Both the position numbers and the translations under genes were made by a program. Shown here in pieces: positions 1 to 9,100 of a stretch of DNA of 64,000 nt. Source of the DNA: Jannaschia sp. M317. Lineage in GTDB: Bacteria; Pseudomonadota; Alphaproteobacteria; Rhodobacterales; Rhodobacteraceae. The notes below the pieces were generated by a model. The model did not search any database. It was not told the origin of the DNA and saw only the letters and a program-made list of their open reading frames with translations. Each line of letters opens with the position of its first letter. Within the stretch, counting starts at the first letter, position 1. The stretch is taken from assembly GCF_025141175.1 (NCBI RefSeq), contig NZ_CP081155.1, positions 835,001-899,000 on the forward strand. Reading direction: 5' to 3'.

Positions 1-1318
<1,318 letters not shown>

Positions 1319-1454
1319 GATCCAGTAGTAGACTGAAACAAATCAATAGCATACGCACACAAAACACGAGACTTGGAACAAACGATGTGAACCCTCTCGC
1401 GCACCACAGAAACGGTGCGGGAACGCGCCTCCTTCGGAGACGCTACCTCCCGCT

Positions 1455-1495
1455 AACACACCTCTCTGCGCTGCGCGCAGAGAGGTGTGTTTTTT
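1455..1495 (+). terminator. Strong hairpin plus T-run between 23S and 5S
   Basis: A perfect 17-bp stem (1455-1471 with 1475-1491) closed by a 3-nt loop and followed by a run of T up to 1495, ending two or three bases before the 5S gene. It has the form of an intrinsic terminator but lies inside the rRNA operon. It could be an RNase III processing stem, a 5S-protecting hairpin, or a partly effective attenuator. The structure is seen in the sequence; its role is inferred. Confidence 0.6.
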
Positions 1496-1496
1496 C

Positions 1497-1614
1497 GGTT
1501 TGGTGGTCATAGCGCAAGCAAAACACCCGGTCCCATCCCGAACCCGGCCGTTAAGTGCTGCCGCGCCAATGGTACTGCGTCTTAAGACGTGGGAGAGTAG
1601 GTCACCGCCAAACC
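1497..1614 (+). rRNA. rrf: 5S ribosomal RNA
   Basis: About 118 nt with the standard 5S architecture. The start GTTTGGTGGTCATAGCG pairs with the end CACCGCCAAACC to form helix I. The loop B/C segment CCCGATCCC appears here as the variant CCCATCCCGAAC, and the GGGAGAGTAGG segment is present near the 3' end. It follows the 23S on the same strand, as in an ordinary rrn operon. End positions are good to a few bases. Confidence 0.96.
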
Positions 1615-1650
1615 TAATAAACACACCAAAAACTCTGTATAACGATAAAA

Positions 1651-1688
1651 CAAACAAGCCCCTGAGCACCCGCTCAGGGGCTTGTTTG
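1651..1688. terminator. rRNA operon terminator
   Basis: A perfect 17-bp stem (1651-1667 with 1672-1688) with a 4-nt loop, 36 bases after the 5S gene. It is preceded by A-rich sequence and its 3' arm includes TTGTTTG. It should end the rrn transcript, and also stands at the 3' end of the minus-strand VOC gene, so it may act in both directions. No tRNA-fMet is found between the 5S and this terminator. Confidence 0.8.
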
Positions 1689-1691
1689 CGT

Positions 1692-2108
1692 CTAAAGACT
1701 GCCGTTGATCTCGATCTGGTTGCCGCTTGGATCCTCCACATACACGTGACGCAAGCCGGGGATCGCGAACTCTCCGGTGACCGAATGGCAAAGGCCCGCA
1801 CGCCGAAGCCGCGCGATCACCGCGTCCAGATCCGCTACCTGAAACGCAACATGCCCGCCAATCGACGCGTTGTGCTCCAGCCCGTTGCGCCGCGCGAAAC
1901 TTTCGTCCGCCGCGATCAGGTGCAAACCCGAATGGCCATCCCGCCCGTCGCCCAGAAGGGCCAGTTTGCCCGGATCGCCAGGCAGATAGTCCCGTCTGGC
2001 AGGAAACGACCAGGACGATCCCGCCATGCCAAGAGTGTCCGCGTATAAAACCGCCGTCCGCCGCACATCGCGGGCCTCAAGGTTAACGGGATCAATAGAC
2101 CAACTCAT
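1692..2108 (-). CDS. VOC (glyoxalase/bleomycin-resistance fold) family protein
   Basis: A 138-residue protein with one complete VOC module. It shows the metal/fold pattern VNLEARDVRRTAVLYADTLGM at the N terminus, HVAFQVADLDAVIARLRRAG in the middle and a C-terminal VEDPSGNQIEI strand. Members bind a divalent metal and act on small substrates or sequester antibiotics; the substrate here cannot be told. The start at 2108 has a GGGGGTG ribosome site upstream. A longer frame running further upstream only reads into IS debris. Its 5' flank is the end of a degenerate IS3 element, so its native promoter may be lost. Confidence 0.8.
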   Translation of the reverse strand: MSWSIDPVNLEARDVRRTAVLYADTLGMAGSSWSFPARRDYLPGDPGKLALLGDGRDGHSGLHLIAADESFARRNGLEHNASIGGHVAFQVADLDAVIARLRRAGLCHSVTGEFAIPGLRHVYVEDPSGNQIEINGSL

Positions 2109-2109
2109 G

Positions 2110-3057
2110 CAACACCCCCGCGTGCATAGATAAAACAAAACCCCAGTGCTCGACTGCGGGTGTCTGGTTGTTGAGCGACGAATGCGACCTGACCTTGATG
2201 TAATCGGATCGCCAGAGCGCCAGCTTGCGCCGGGCATCGCCCAGACTGTCGAACAGCTCCTGATATATAAGCTCCTCGCGCAGGCTGCCGTTGATTGCGT
2301 CGATGAAGGTAGTCTGTCTGGGCTTGCCTGAATTGATGTAGACTCCATCCATGTCGTTCTCGTTCGCCCATTTCAGGATCGCCCGGTTGGTAAACTCTGT
2401 CCCGACATTGCTGAAAATGCGGTGCGGGATGCCGTAGGCCGGACGAGCGCAACAAGATCCCGCTCCCCCCTCGACCTGAGATGCTGGTCTCAGGCATCGA
2501 ACACAGCTGTCCCGGCAGCAAAAATCGTTCTCCGCCAGAATATGGAACCGTCGCGATGCCCCGAAGGTGTCGGACAACAAACCCAACGACCAGCGTTCAC
2601 CTGGCCATAGATCCTTCGGCACTGGCGTCCAGGAGCCAGTTTCCGGCCTCGTCGGCGCCTGACGCCTCAGCTTCTCCTCGGTATAATAGATAGACATCTC
2701 TGTGGTTCATAATCATCCCCGTGCGTTCCATGATCACCCTGATCCGCCGACAGCCGAACCGGTGCCGCTGGGCAGCAACGGCTTTCACCTCCTTGTGGAA
2801 CTCAGGGTTATCCAACGCACGATCGCGCCGGATGGTCTTGTGGTCGACACTATCGAGCTTGAGCCCGGCACTCTCGTTCTCCTGTGCCCTCAATTTGTCG
2901 GCATCAGACATCTCCAAGCCATCTGCTTCGATCTGAACATGCAAAATGAGCCTTGGTTGAGGCCGTCCCTACGGCACACCTCCGCGGTTGGCATTCCGAC
3001 GTTCTGTTCCCTAGTTGTCCCGATGATCCGTGCCTCGGTGAAACGGCTTTTCGGCAT
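2110..3057 (-). pseudogene. IS3-family transposase OrfA/OrfB, frameshifted and catalytically dead
   Basis: OrfA starts at 3057 after an AAGGAGC ribosome site and begins MPKSRFTEARIIGTTREQ, the usual IS3 HTH. It then shifts frame near 2945 into a leucine-zipper-like piece (DADKLRAQENES). OrfB continues in at least one further frame, with recognisable RFGCRRI, HSSLNNQTPA and DARRKLALWR segments. DDE residues are lost: the expected SLDF reads SLGL, SDNGTEF reads SNVGTEF, and the FIESFNG motif reads FIDAING. It cannot encode an active transposase. Confidence 0.8.
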
Positions 3058-3099
3058 CGGTTTGCTCCTTCGAAAGGCCGAGCAAACTCAACATCAGAA

Positions 3100-3124
3100 T
3101 GAGGAAAGTTTCGGGGGCAGGTCA
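3100..3124 (-). repeat. Surviving terminal inverted repeat of the IS3-family remnant
   Basis: Read on the minus strand this is TGACCTGCCCCCGAAACTTT followed by CCTCA, matching the general form of IS407-group ends. It lies 43 bases outside the orfA start, the expected position for the left inverted repeat. It fixes the outer boundary of the IS remnant at about 3124. Confidence 0.6.
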
Positions 3125-3242
3125 TTGCCGGTCTGGTCCACCCCGGCCGTCGATCTGTCAGCGACGTGATCCTCACCCTTTTCGCCCCCGCACCTAGCGC
3201 GTGGCCGGGCCGCAACCTAGGTTGCCTGCAAAGGAGATCCCG

Positions 3243-5264
3243 ATGACCAATCCGCTGCTTGCCCCCTGGACGACCCCCTTTGAGATGCCGCCCTTCGCGC
3301 ATATCTCTGACGCCGATTTCGGTCCTGCCATGGACGCGGCTATTGCCGAGGGTCGCGCCGCCGTGGCGGCCATTGCCGAGAACACCGATCCGCCGACATT
3401 TGCGAATACCATTGATGCCCTGGAAACCGCGGACCGGCTTCTGGATCGGGTTGCCGGTGTCTTCTACAACCTCGCCGGGGCCGACAGCACACCGGCGCGC
3501 GAAGCGTTGCAGCGGGACCTCGCACCGAAGTTGTCGGCCTATTCATCCGAGATCACGAACAACGACCGCCTGTTCGCGCGGATCGAAACCCTCTGGCAGC
3601 AAAAGGACAGCCTCGACCTGACGCAGGAACAGGCGCGCGTGCTGATGCTGACCCGGCGCGGCTTCGTCCGCTCCGGCGCGGCGTTGACCGGTGCGGCGGC
3701 GGATCGTTTGACCGAGGTAAAGGGCCGCCTGGCGACATTGGGCACGGCGTTCAGCCAGAACCTGCTGGCGGACGAGAGGGATTGGTTCATGGATCTGTCC
3801 GAGGATGACCTGGCCGGCCTGCCGGAGTTCGTGAAGACCGCCGCCCGCGCTGCGGGGTCGGAAAGGGATCGGGCCGGTCCGGTCGTGACCCTGAACCGGT
3901 CTCTGATCGTGCCGTTCCTGCAATTTTCGCCGCGCCGTGACCTGCGGGAAAAGGCCTACGAGGCATGGGCCGCGCGGGGGGCCAATGGGGGCGAAACCGA
4001 CAACCGGGCCATTGCCGCAGAAATCCTGGCCCTGCGGGAGGAACGCGCCTCGCTGCTCGGCTATGACAGCTTTGCCGACTACAAGCTGGAAACGGAAATG
4101 GCGGGCACGCCCGACAAGGTGCGCGATCTGTTGATGGAGGTCTGGCACCCTGCGCGGACCGCCGCGCTTGCGGACGCCGAGCATCTGGCCCGGATGGCCA
4201 TCGCGGATGGTGTGACGGGCCCGCTGGAACCCTGGGACTGGCGCTACTACGCGGAGAAGCGGCGGCTGGAACTGCATGATCTGGATGAGGCGGAGCTGAA
4301 ACCCTATTTCCAGCTCGACCGCATGATCGAGGCGGCTTTCGCCACGGCCACCCGCCTGTTCGGCCTATCGTTCAAACCACTGGATATGCCGGTCTATCAC
4401 CCGGACGTGCGCGCCTGGGAGGTGACGCGCGACGGCGAACACCTGGCCGTTTTCCTTGGCGACTACTTCGCGCGGCCGTCGAAACGGTCGGGTGCCTGGT
4501 GTTCGGCGATGCGGTCGCAGTCCAACCTGGACGGGGCCACGCGGCCCATCGTGGTGAACGTCTGCAACTTCGCCAAGGGGGATCCGGCGCTTTTGTCCTA
4601 TGACGACGCGCGGACGCTGTTCCATGAATTCGGCCATGCGCTGCACCAGATGCTGTCGAACGTGACCTATCCGTCGATCAGCGGGACAAGCGTGGCGCGC
4701 GACTTCGTCGAGCTTCCGTCCCAGCTTTACGAGCATTGGCTGGAGGTGCCGGAAATCCTGAGCGAATTCGCCACCCATGCCGACACGGGGGCCGCCATGC
4801 CCGACGCGCTGCGCGACAGGCTGCTGCGGGCCGCGACCTACGACATGGGCTTTGCGACGGTGGAATACGTGGCCAGCGCCTTGGTCGACCTGGCCTTTCA
4901 CGATGGCCCCGCGCCAAGGGATCCGATGCAGAAACAGGCCGAGGTGCTGGAGACGATCGGCATGCCGCGCGCGATCCGCATGCGCCACGCGACGCCGCAT
5001 TTCGCCCATGTCTTTTCTGGCGACGGCTATTCGTCCGGCTATTACAGCTACATGTGGTCCGAAGTGATGGACGCCGATGCCTTCGCCGCCTTCGAAGAAG
5101 CGGGCGACCCCTTTGACGCGGACCTGGCCCAAAGGTTGGAGGCCAACATCCTCTCCACCGGCGGATCCCGTGACGCGGCGGCGCTTTATACGGCCTTCCG
5201 GGGACGGCTGCCGGGGGTCGAGGCCTTGCTCAAGGGGCGGGGGCTGGACGGCAAGGCGGCTTGA
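3243..5264 (+). CDS. M3 family zinc metallopeptidase (oligopeptidase A / peptidyl-dipeptidase type)
   Basis: A 673-residue cytoplasmic zinc peptidase of the thimet-oligopeptidase family, which degrades short peptides released by proteases. The zinc site HEFGH lies at residues 461-465 and the third ligand Glu at about 490 (RDFVELPSQ). The length fits Dcp/PrlC (about 680 residues). The start at 3243 has AAAGGAG six to seven bases upstream; a longer in-frame extension has no ribosome site. No signal peptide. Dcp and PrlC cannot be told apart from sequence reading alone. It ends against a small convergent ORF. Confidence 0.93.
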   Translation: MTNPLLAPWTTPFEMPPFAHISDADFGPAMDAAIAEGRAAVAAIAENTDPPTFANTIDALETADRLLDRVAGVFYNLAGADSTPAREALQRDLAPKLSAYSSEITNNDRLFARIETLWQQKDSLDLTQEQARVLMLTRRGFVRSGAALTGAAADRLTEVKGRLATLGTAFSQNLLADERDWFMDLSEDDLAGLPEFVKTAARAAGSERDRAGPVVTLNRSLIVPFLQFSPRRDLREKAYEAWAARGANGGETDNRAIAAEILALREERASLLGYDSFADYKLETEMAGTPDKVRDLLMEVWHPARTAALADAEHLARMAIADGVTGPLEPWDWRYYAEKRRLELHDLDEAELKPYFQLDRMIEAAFATATRLFGLSFKPLDMPVYHPDVRAWEVTRDGEHLAVFLGDYFARPSKRSGAWCSAMRSQSNLDGATRPIVVNVCNFAKGDPALLSYDDARTLFHEFGHALHQMLSNVTYPSISGTSVARDFVELPSQLYEHWLEVPEILSEFATHADTGAAMPDALRDRLLRAATYDMGFATVEYVASALVDLAFHDGPAPRDPMQKQAEVLETIGMPRAIRMRHATPHFAHVFSGDGYSSGYYSYMWSEVMDADAFAAFEEAGDPFDADLAQRLEANILSTGGSRDAAALYTAFRGRLPGVEALLKGRGLDGKAA

Positions 5265-5386
5265 CGCGGCGCGCTCGGGGCTGGGGGCTTTGGGGTCTCT
5301 GCCTCGGGCCGCTTGGCCAATTCATCGCCAAGGATGGCCACCAGCGTGTCGAGGTCGATATACCGCACGGCGGGAATCGTCGTCAT
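5186..5386 (-). CDS. Small hypothetical protein (66 aa)
   Basis: Begins MTTIPAVRYIDLDTLVAILG with a well-placed AAGGAGTG ribosome site, so translation is plausible. The second half is Pro/Ala-rich and low in complexity, and it overlaps the 3' end of the M3 peptidase gene by 79 bases on the other strand. No domain is recognised. It could be a real small protein or a chance frame in GC-rich DNA; the ribosome site and the ordered N-terminal segment are the only support. Confidence 0.45.
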   Translation of the reverse strand: MTTIPAVRYIDLDTLVAILGDELAKRPEAETPKPPAPSAPRQAALPSSPRPLSKASTPGSRPRKAV

Positions 5387-5473
5387 GTCACACTCCTTCG
5401 TTACGCGATCCCATGATACCGCCCTGACGGCTTTTGCGAAAAGTCAGGTTACCCCCACCTTGCCGGAGCCCCC

Positions 5474-6310
5474 ATGCCCCTGACCGACGCCCAGTCCGAC
5501 GCCATCATCGAAGCCGTCCGTGAAACCGCCGCCGCCGAAATCCTGCCCCGGTTCCGCAACCTGGCACCGGGCGACATCGACGCCAAATCCGCCTTTGACG
5601 ACCTGGTGACCGTGGCCGACCGCGCCGCCGAAGATATGTTGACCGCACGGATCCACGCGATCCTGCCCGGCGATACCGTTGTCGGCGAAGAAGCGGTCAG
5701 CGCAGATCGGTCGATCCTGGGGAAGGTCGGGCAGGGGCGTGTGACCGTGATCGACCCGATCGACGGCACCTGGAATTTCGCGCATGGGCTGGCCAACTAC
5801 GGGGTGATCGTCGCCGTGGTCGAGGATGGCGTGACCGTTTGGGGCCTGCTCTATGATCCGAACTTCGACGACTGGATCGTGGCGCATCGCGGGCAGGGCG
5901 CGGTCTATCATCGCAGGGGCACGGCACGGCGGTTGGCGACCAACCAGGACGATACCGCCTTTGGCGAGCTGCGCGGCAACACCGGCGGATATTTCTACCC
6001 GCAACACCAACAGCCCGCGATTGCCGCGACAGTTCCGCTGTTCCGTCGGAACACCAATCTGGGGGCCTCGTTGCACGAATACCGGATGCTGGCGCTCGGC
6101 GGCTCCGACTTTTGCCTGAACGGAATGCTGAACGTCTGGGATCACGCGGCGGGTGTCCTGATCCTGCGCGAGGCGGGGGGCTGTTCGCGCCTGCTGGATG
6201 GCACCGCCTATCACCCGACCATGACCGAAGGCCGCCTGTTGAACGCCCGGAACGAAGCCCTGTGGGACCGGTTGGCCCAGACGTTCAACGACGCGTTGGC
6301 TCAGGCGTAA
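5474..6310 (+). CDS. Inositol monophosphatase family protein
   Basis: A 278-residue Mg2+-dependent, Li+-sensitive-type sugar/inositol phosphatase. Metal-site motifs are GEE at 71-73, DPIDGT at 94-99 and WDHAAG at 222-227, all in canonical order. Substrates in the family include inositol-1-phosphate, histidinol phosphate, fructose-1,6-bisphosphate and 3'-phosphoadenosine 5'-phosphate; context does not decide among them. No signal peptide. It converges with the VOC gene and the stop codons overlap by ten bases. Confidence 0.92.
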   Translation: MPLTDAQSDAIIEAVRETAAAEILPRFRNLAPGDIDAKSAFDDLVTVADRAAEDMLTARIHAILPGDTVVGEEAVSADRSILGKVGQGRVTVIDPIDGTWNFAHGLANYGVIVAVVEDGVTVWGLLYDPNFDDWIVAHRGQGAVYHRRGTARRLATNQDDTAFGELRGNTGGYFYPQHQQPAIAATVPLFRRNTNLGASLHEYRMLALGGSDFCLNGMLNVWDHAAGVLILREAGGCSRLLDGTAYHPTMTEGRLLNARNEALWDRLAQTFNDALAQA

Positions 6311-6678
6311 CTGACCACTTCGATCTCGATCCCTTCGGGGCCGTCGAAATAGAACCGGCGGCCCGGCTCATAGTCGGCATGGTTGTGCGGCAGGTAGCCA
6401 GCCGCGCGCACCCGTGCCTCCGTCGCGTCCAGGTCGTCGACCGTCACGCCCAGATGGTTGAGCGCCCCGTGGGTTGAATAATTGTCCGGGCCGTCGGCCA
6501 CATCCGTCGCGGGCCGGTAAAGCGCGACATATCCTTGGTCGTCGCCCACATGCACCGCGCGCCCGTCCGCCAGTGCCGCGCCGGACCAACGCACGCGCCA
6601 ATCCAGCAGATCGCAAAGCGTCGCGGCCACCGCATCAGGGTCGCGGACGGTCATGTTGAGGTGTTCCAATCGGGCCAT
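6301..6678 (-). CDS. VOC family protein, likely SoxR-controlled
   Basis: A 125-residue single VOC module: LEHLNMTVRDPDAVAATLCD at the N terminus, HLGVTVDDLDATEARVRAAG, then a C-terminal FDGPEGIEIEVV strand. A good GGAGG ribosome site precedes the start. It is divergent from soxR, and the shared intergenic region has a SoxR box set in a 19-bp promoter spacer reading toward this gene. It is therefore the likely SoxR target, perhaps a detoxifying enzyme or binding protein for redox-active compounds. Substrate unknown. Confidence 0.88.
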   Translation of the reverse strand: MARLEHLNMTVRDPDAVAATLCDLLDWRVRWSGAALADGRAVHVGDDQGYVALYRPATDVADGPDNYSTHGALNHLGVTVDDLDATEARVRAAGYLPHNHADYEPGRRFYFDGPEGIEIEVVSYA

Positions 6679-6709
6679 GGCGGCCTCCTGTTTTGAGGTT
6701 GACCCGCGC

Positions 6710-6740
6710 CTTGTCGGACCTCAACCCTGGTCGAGGTCAA
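6710..6740 (-). promoter_or_regulatory. SoxR box within a MerR-type promoter (toward the VOC gene)
   Basis: On the minus strand a -35 TTGACC (6740-6735) is followed by a 19-base spacer and a weak -10 GACAAG (6715-6710). The spacer holds the dyad CCTCAA-N6-TCGAGG (plus strand 6719-6736), which matches the enterobacterial soxS box CCTCAA-N6-TTGAGG in all but one position. The unusually long 19-bp spacer is the hallmark of promoters untwisted by MerR-family activators. The same dyad lies 16 bases before the soxR start, so autoregulation is likely. Confidence 0.82.
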
Positions 6741-6752
6741 GAAGGAAATGCG

Positions 6753-7184
6753 ATGCTACCCAGGGAACTTTCGATCGGTCAGATGGCCACGCGCACCGGC
6801 CTGACGGTCAGCCAGATCCGGTTCTACGAGAAAAAGGGCCTGATTGCGCCGCCCCGGAATGCGGGCGGACAGCGGCGGTTTCCCAGGGCAGAGCTCCGTC
6901 GCCTGGCCTTCATCCGCATCGCTCAGCGGCTGGGCCTGTCGTTGCGGCGCATCGCGGCGGCGCTCGGCCCACCGGGGGACCGTCCCCCGTCGCCTGCGGA
7001 ATGGGCCGCGATTGCCCAAGGGATGCATGCGGATCTGACAGAACGGATCGACCAGATGACCCGGTTGCGGGACATGCTTGGCGGCTGCATCGGGTGCGGC
7101 TGCCTGTCGATGGATCACTGCGCGTTGTATAATCCCGACGACGTGAAGGCGGCCGAGGGACCGGGCGCCCGGAACGTCGAATGA
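6753..7184 (+). CDS. soxR: Redox-sensitive transcriptional activator SoxR
   Basis: A 143-residue MerR-family regulator. An N-terminal winged HTH (LSIGQMATRTGLTVSQIRFYEKKGLI) is followed by the dimerisation helix and a [2Fe-2S] cluster site CIGCGCLSMDHC at residues 112-123. Its C-x2-C-x-C-x5-C spacing is exactly that of SoxR. The start at 6753 has GAAGGA six bases upstream. SoxR senses redox-cycling compounds by cluster oxidation. There is no soxS gene here; as in most non-enteric bacteria it should act directly on its neighbours, chiefly the divergent VOC gene. Confidence 0.95.
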   Translation: MLPRELSIGQMATRTGLTVSQIRFYEKKGLIAPPRNAGGQRRFPRAELRRLAFIRIAQRLGLSLRRIAAALGPPGDRPPSPAEWAAIAQGMHADLTERIDQMTRLRDMLGGCIGCGCLSMDHCALYNPDDVKAAEGPGARNVE

Positions 7185-7682
7185 TTATTCCCGGACTTCG
7201 CCAGGGGTCACCCCCCATAGATGCGCCGTCTGGGCCCAACCTTCGGCGTCCTCCACCTCCAGCTTGCACCATTCGCCGTTACAGCTTCCCAGCCAGGCCA
7301 CCACACCGGGTTCCAGCCGGGCAGATGGCGGGGCCTCGTCGTTCGGACGCCGCCGCAGCACGACCTCCGAGCCTTCGATCAGGACGGTGCGATTGCCCGA
7401 CAGCAGCGAATAATGCATCCAGCCACCCGCGCCTTCGCGGTCCTGCACGCGGCGCCAATGGCCGTATTCGGCAACGATGCGCAACGGCATGTGCCGACGC
7501 TTGAACACCCAGTCGATGCGATGCGTGCTGGACGGTCCCCGCCGGGCATAGCCTTCGGCAGCTTTCATCGACACATAGCGCGGCAGCGGCAGGTTGGTCA
7601 CCGGCCCCCGGTCCTGCGCGGCAGCAATGCCACCAAGGAATAGCCCTGCGACCAACGTCGCGAGAATCAGCATGATGCGCAT
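7185..7682 (-). CDS. Secreted SH3-domain protein
   Basis: About 165 residues. An N-terminal signal peptide (MRIMLILATLVAGLFLGGIAAA) is followed by bacterial SH3-like repeats: VSMKAAEGYARRGPSSTHRIDWVF in the first half and SEVVLRRRPNDEAPPSARLEPGVVAWL in the second. Such proteins act in the periplasm, commonly on cell-wall peptides. The start at 7682 is chosen because the signal peptide begins there. It ends one base from the soxR stop and is divergent from the hydroxyacid dehydrogenase gene. The specific ligand is unknown. Confidence 0.85.
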   Translation of the reverse strand: MRIMLILATLVAGLFLGGIAAAQDRGPVTNLPLPRYVSMKAAEGYARRGPSSTHRIDWVFKRRHMPLRIVAEYGHWRRVQDREGAGGWMHYSLLSGNRTVLIEGSEVVLRRRPNDEAPPSARLEPGVVAWLGSCNGEWCKLEVEDAEGWAQTAHLWGVTPGEVRE

Positions 7683-7789
7683 GGACTGCCCCGCCCGAAG
7701 TTGCCTCTGCGCGGGATCTGTCGCCCCTTGCGCGTGGGGCACAGGATGCCATCATGGCGCGGCCAAGTGAAAGCGAAAGGGTGTGTTCC

Positions 7790-8776
7790 GTGCCAACAAG
7801 CCGCCTGAGTGTTGTCGTCACGCGACGCCTGCCCGAACCGGTCGAGACCCGCATGCGGGAGCTGTTCGACGTCCGCCTGAGCGACAGCGAGCACCCCATG
7901 TCCCGCGACCAGATCGCCGCCGCCATGCAAGAGGCGGATATCCTGGTGCCCACGATCACCGACAAGATCGACGCGCCGATGCTTGGCATGGCGGGCGAGC
8001 GGCTGAAATTGATTGCGAACTACGGGGCCGGGGTCGATCATATCGACGTGGCCACGGCGCGGCAGCGGGGCATCCTGGTGTCGAACACACCCGGTGTCCT
8101 GACCGAGGACACGGCGGACATCGCCATGGCCCTGATCCTGGCCACCGCGCGGCGGATGGCCGAGGGAATCGCACAGATGCGCGACGGCGTCTGGGAAGGC
8201 TGGGCCCCCGAGGCATTGCTGGGCATGCGTCTGCGCGGCAAGCGGCTGGGCATCCTGGGCATGGGGCGCATCGGTCAGGCGCTGGCGCGACGGGCGCAGG
8301 CCTTCGGCATGTCCGTGCATTACCACAACCGCCGCCGCCTGCATGCCGGGTTGGAGGAGCCGTTGGAGGCGACCTATTGGGAAAGCCTCGACCAGATGGT
8401 GTCCCGCGTCGATGTCCTGTCCATCAACGCGCCCCACACACCGGCCAGCTTTCATTTGCTGAACGCCCGACGTCTCAAGCTGATGAAGCCCACGGCGGTG
8501 ATCGTGAACACGTCACGCGGAGAGGTGGTGGATGAAAACGCCCTGACCCGGATGCTGCGCGCCGGGGAACTGGCCGGTGCGGGGCTGGATGTCTACGAGC
8601 GGGGCCAGGGCGTGAACCCCCGCCTGCGCGAGCTGCCGAATGTCGTCCTGCTGCCGCACATGGGCTCCGCCACGCGCGAGGCCCGGTTGGAGATGGGCGA
8701 GCGGGTGCTGGTCAACATGCAGACCTTCGCCGACGGGCACCGCCCGCCCGATCAGGTGGTGCCTTCGATGCTCTAG
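7790..8776 (+). CDS. D-isomer-specific 2-hydroxyacid dehydrogenase (glyoxylate/hydroxypyruvate reductase type)
   Basis: A NAD(P)-dependent oxidoreductase of about 328 residues. The NAD-binding motif is GILGMGRIGQALARR. The catalytic Arg, Glu and His lie in NTSRGEVVDE, the following helix and LPHMGSATREARLEM. The family reduces glyoxylate or hydroxypyruvate. The GTG at 7790 is preferred because GAAAGGG precedes it by eight bases and the fold starts directly after; an in-frame ATG at 7754 would add 12 unsupported residues. A palindromic repeat follows the stop codon. Confidence 0.9.
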   Translation: MPTSRLSVVVTRRLPEPVETRMRELFDVRLSDSEHPMSRDQIAAAMQEADILVPTITDKIDAPMLGMAGERLKLIANYGAGVDHIDVATARQRGILVSNTPGVLTEDTADIAMALILATARRMAEGIAQMRDGVWEGWAPEALLGMRLRGKRLGILGMGRIGQALARRAQAFGMSVHYHNRRRLHAGLEEPLEATYWESLDQMVSRVDVLSINAPHTPASFHLLNARRLKLMKPTAVIVNTSRGEVVDENALTRMLRAGELAGAGLDVYERGQGVNPRLRELPNVVLLPHMGSATREARLEMGERVLVNMQTFADGHRPPDQVVPSML

Positions 8777-8780
8777 CGGG

Positions 8781-8826
8781 GATCAGGATTTTCGAAAATC
8801 CTGATCAAATCCTTCGAAGGATTTGA
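8781..8826. repeat. Double-palindrome intergenic repeat, copy 1
   Basis: Two consecutive self-complementary blocks: a 26-nt perfect palindrome centred at 8793/8794 (GATCAGGATTTT, CG, then its complement) and a 24-nt perfect palindrome centred near 8815 (ATCAAATCCTT, CG, then its complement). It fills the gap between two convergent genes, ending right before the minus-strand stop codon at 8827. Copies recur at 12010 and 15273. It may be a bidirectional terminator or a REP-like element. Confidence 0.85.
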
Positions 8827-9066
8827 TTACTCGATCAGCCGCAGCGCGCCGCGATTGCAGAAGATCACGATCTGCCCTTCGTTCTCGACCGCGCGAAACC
8901 CCCTCCGCCGCAGCTCCGCCTCGAACCGTGTGCGTCCGACGATCCGCTCCATATCTGACGATTTGCGTCGCACCACGCCCCCGTCGATCGCGGCCTTGGC
9001 CGAGAACAGATGCCGCAGCCAGGCCTCTGGCTGAACGATGGACGGGGGCAGGACGGCGCGGGGCAT
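8827..9066 (-). CDS. Small conserved-looking hypothetical protein (79 aa)
   Basis: Starts MPRAVLPPSIVQPEAWLRHLF and ends FCNRGALRLIE. The sequence is ordered and of mixed composition (VGRTRFEAELRRRGFRAVENEGQ), not low complexity, so I take it as a real gene. No signal peptide and no recognised domain. It lies downstream of the sulfotransferase gene on the same strand with a 34-base gap, so they may be cotranscribed. Function unknown. Confidence 0.7.
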   Translation of the reverse strand: MPRAVLPPSIVQPEAWLRHLFSAKAAIDGGVVRRKSSDMERIVGRTRFEAELRRRGFRAVENEGQIVIFCNRGALRLIE

Positions 9067-9100
9067 GGCCCCACCCCAACCGATTCCGGTTAAGAAATCG

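Larger units (their letters stand above)
2110..3124 (-). mobile_element. Degenerate IS3-family (IS407-like) insertion sequence remnant
   Basis: A decayed insertion sequence. One terminal inverted repeat survives at 3100-3124; read on the minus strand it begins TGACCTGCCCCCGAAACTTT, typical of this group. orfA and orfB pieces follow in the same direction. No matching repeat is visible at the far end near 2110, so that end is deleted or mutated. The element sits between the rRNA operon with its VOC gene and the M3 peptidase gene, suggesting an old insertion beside the rrn operon. Confidence 0.75.

Noticed and set aside
1615..1690. tRNA gene after the 5S
   Set aside because: No cloverleaf, T-arm GGTTCGA-type or CCA-adjacent acceptor stem is present; only the terminator.
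1485..2048. Plus-strand frame across the 5S rRNA and VOC gene
   Set aside because: It covers the 5S gene, the rrn terminator and the antisense of the VOC gene; no ribosome site or domain.
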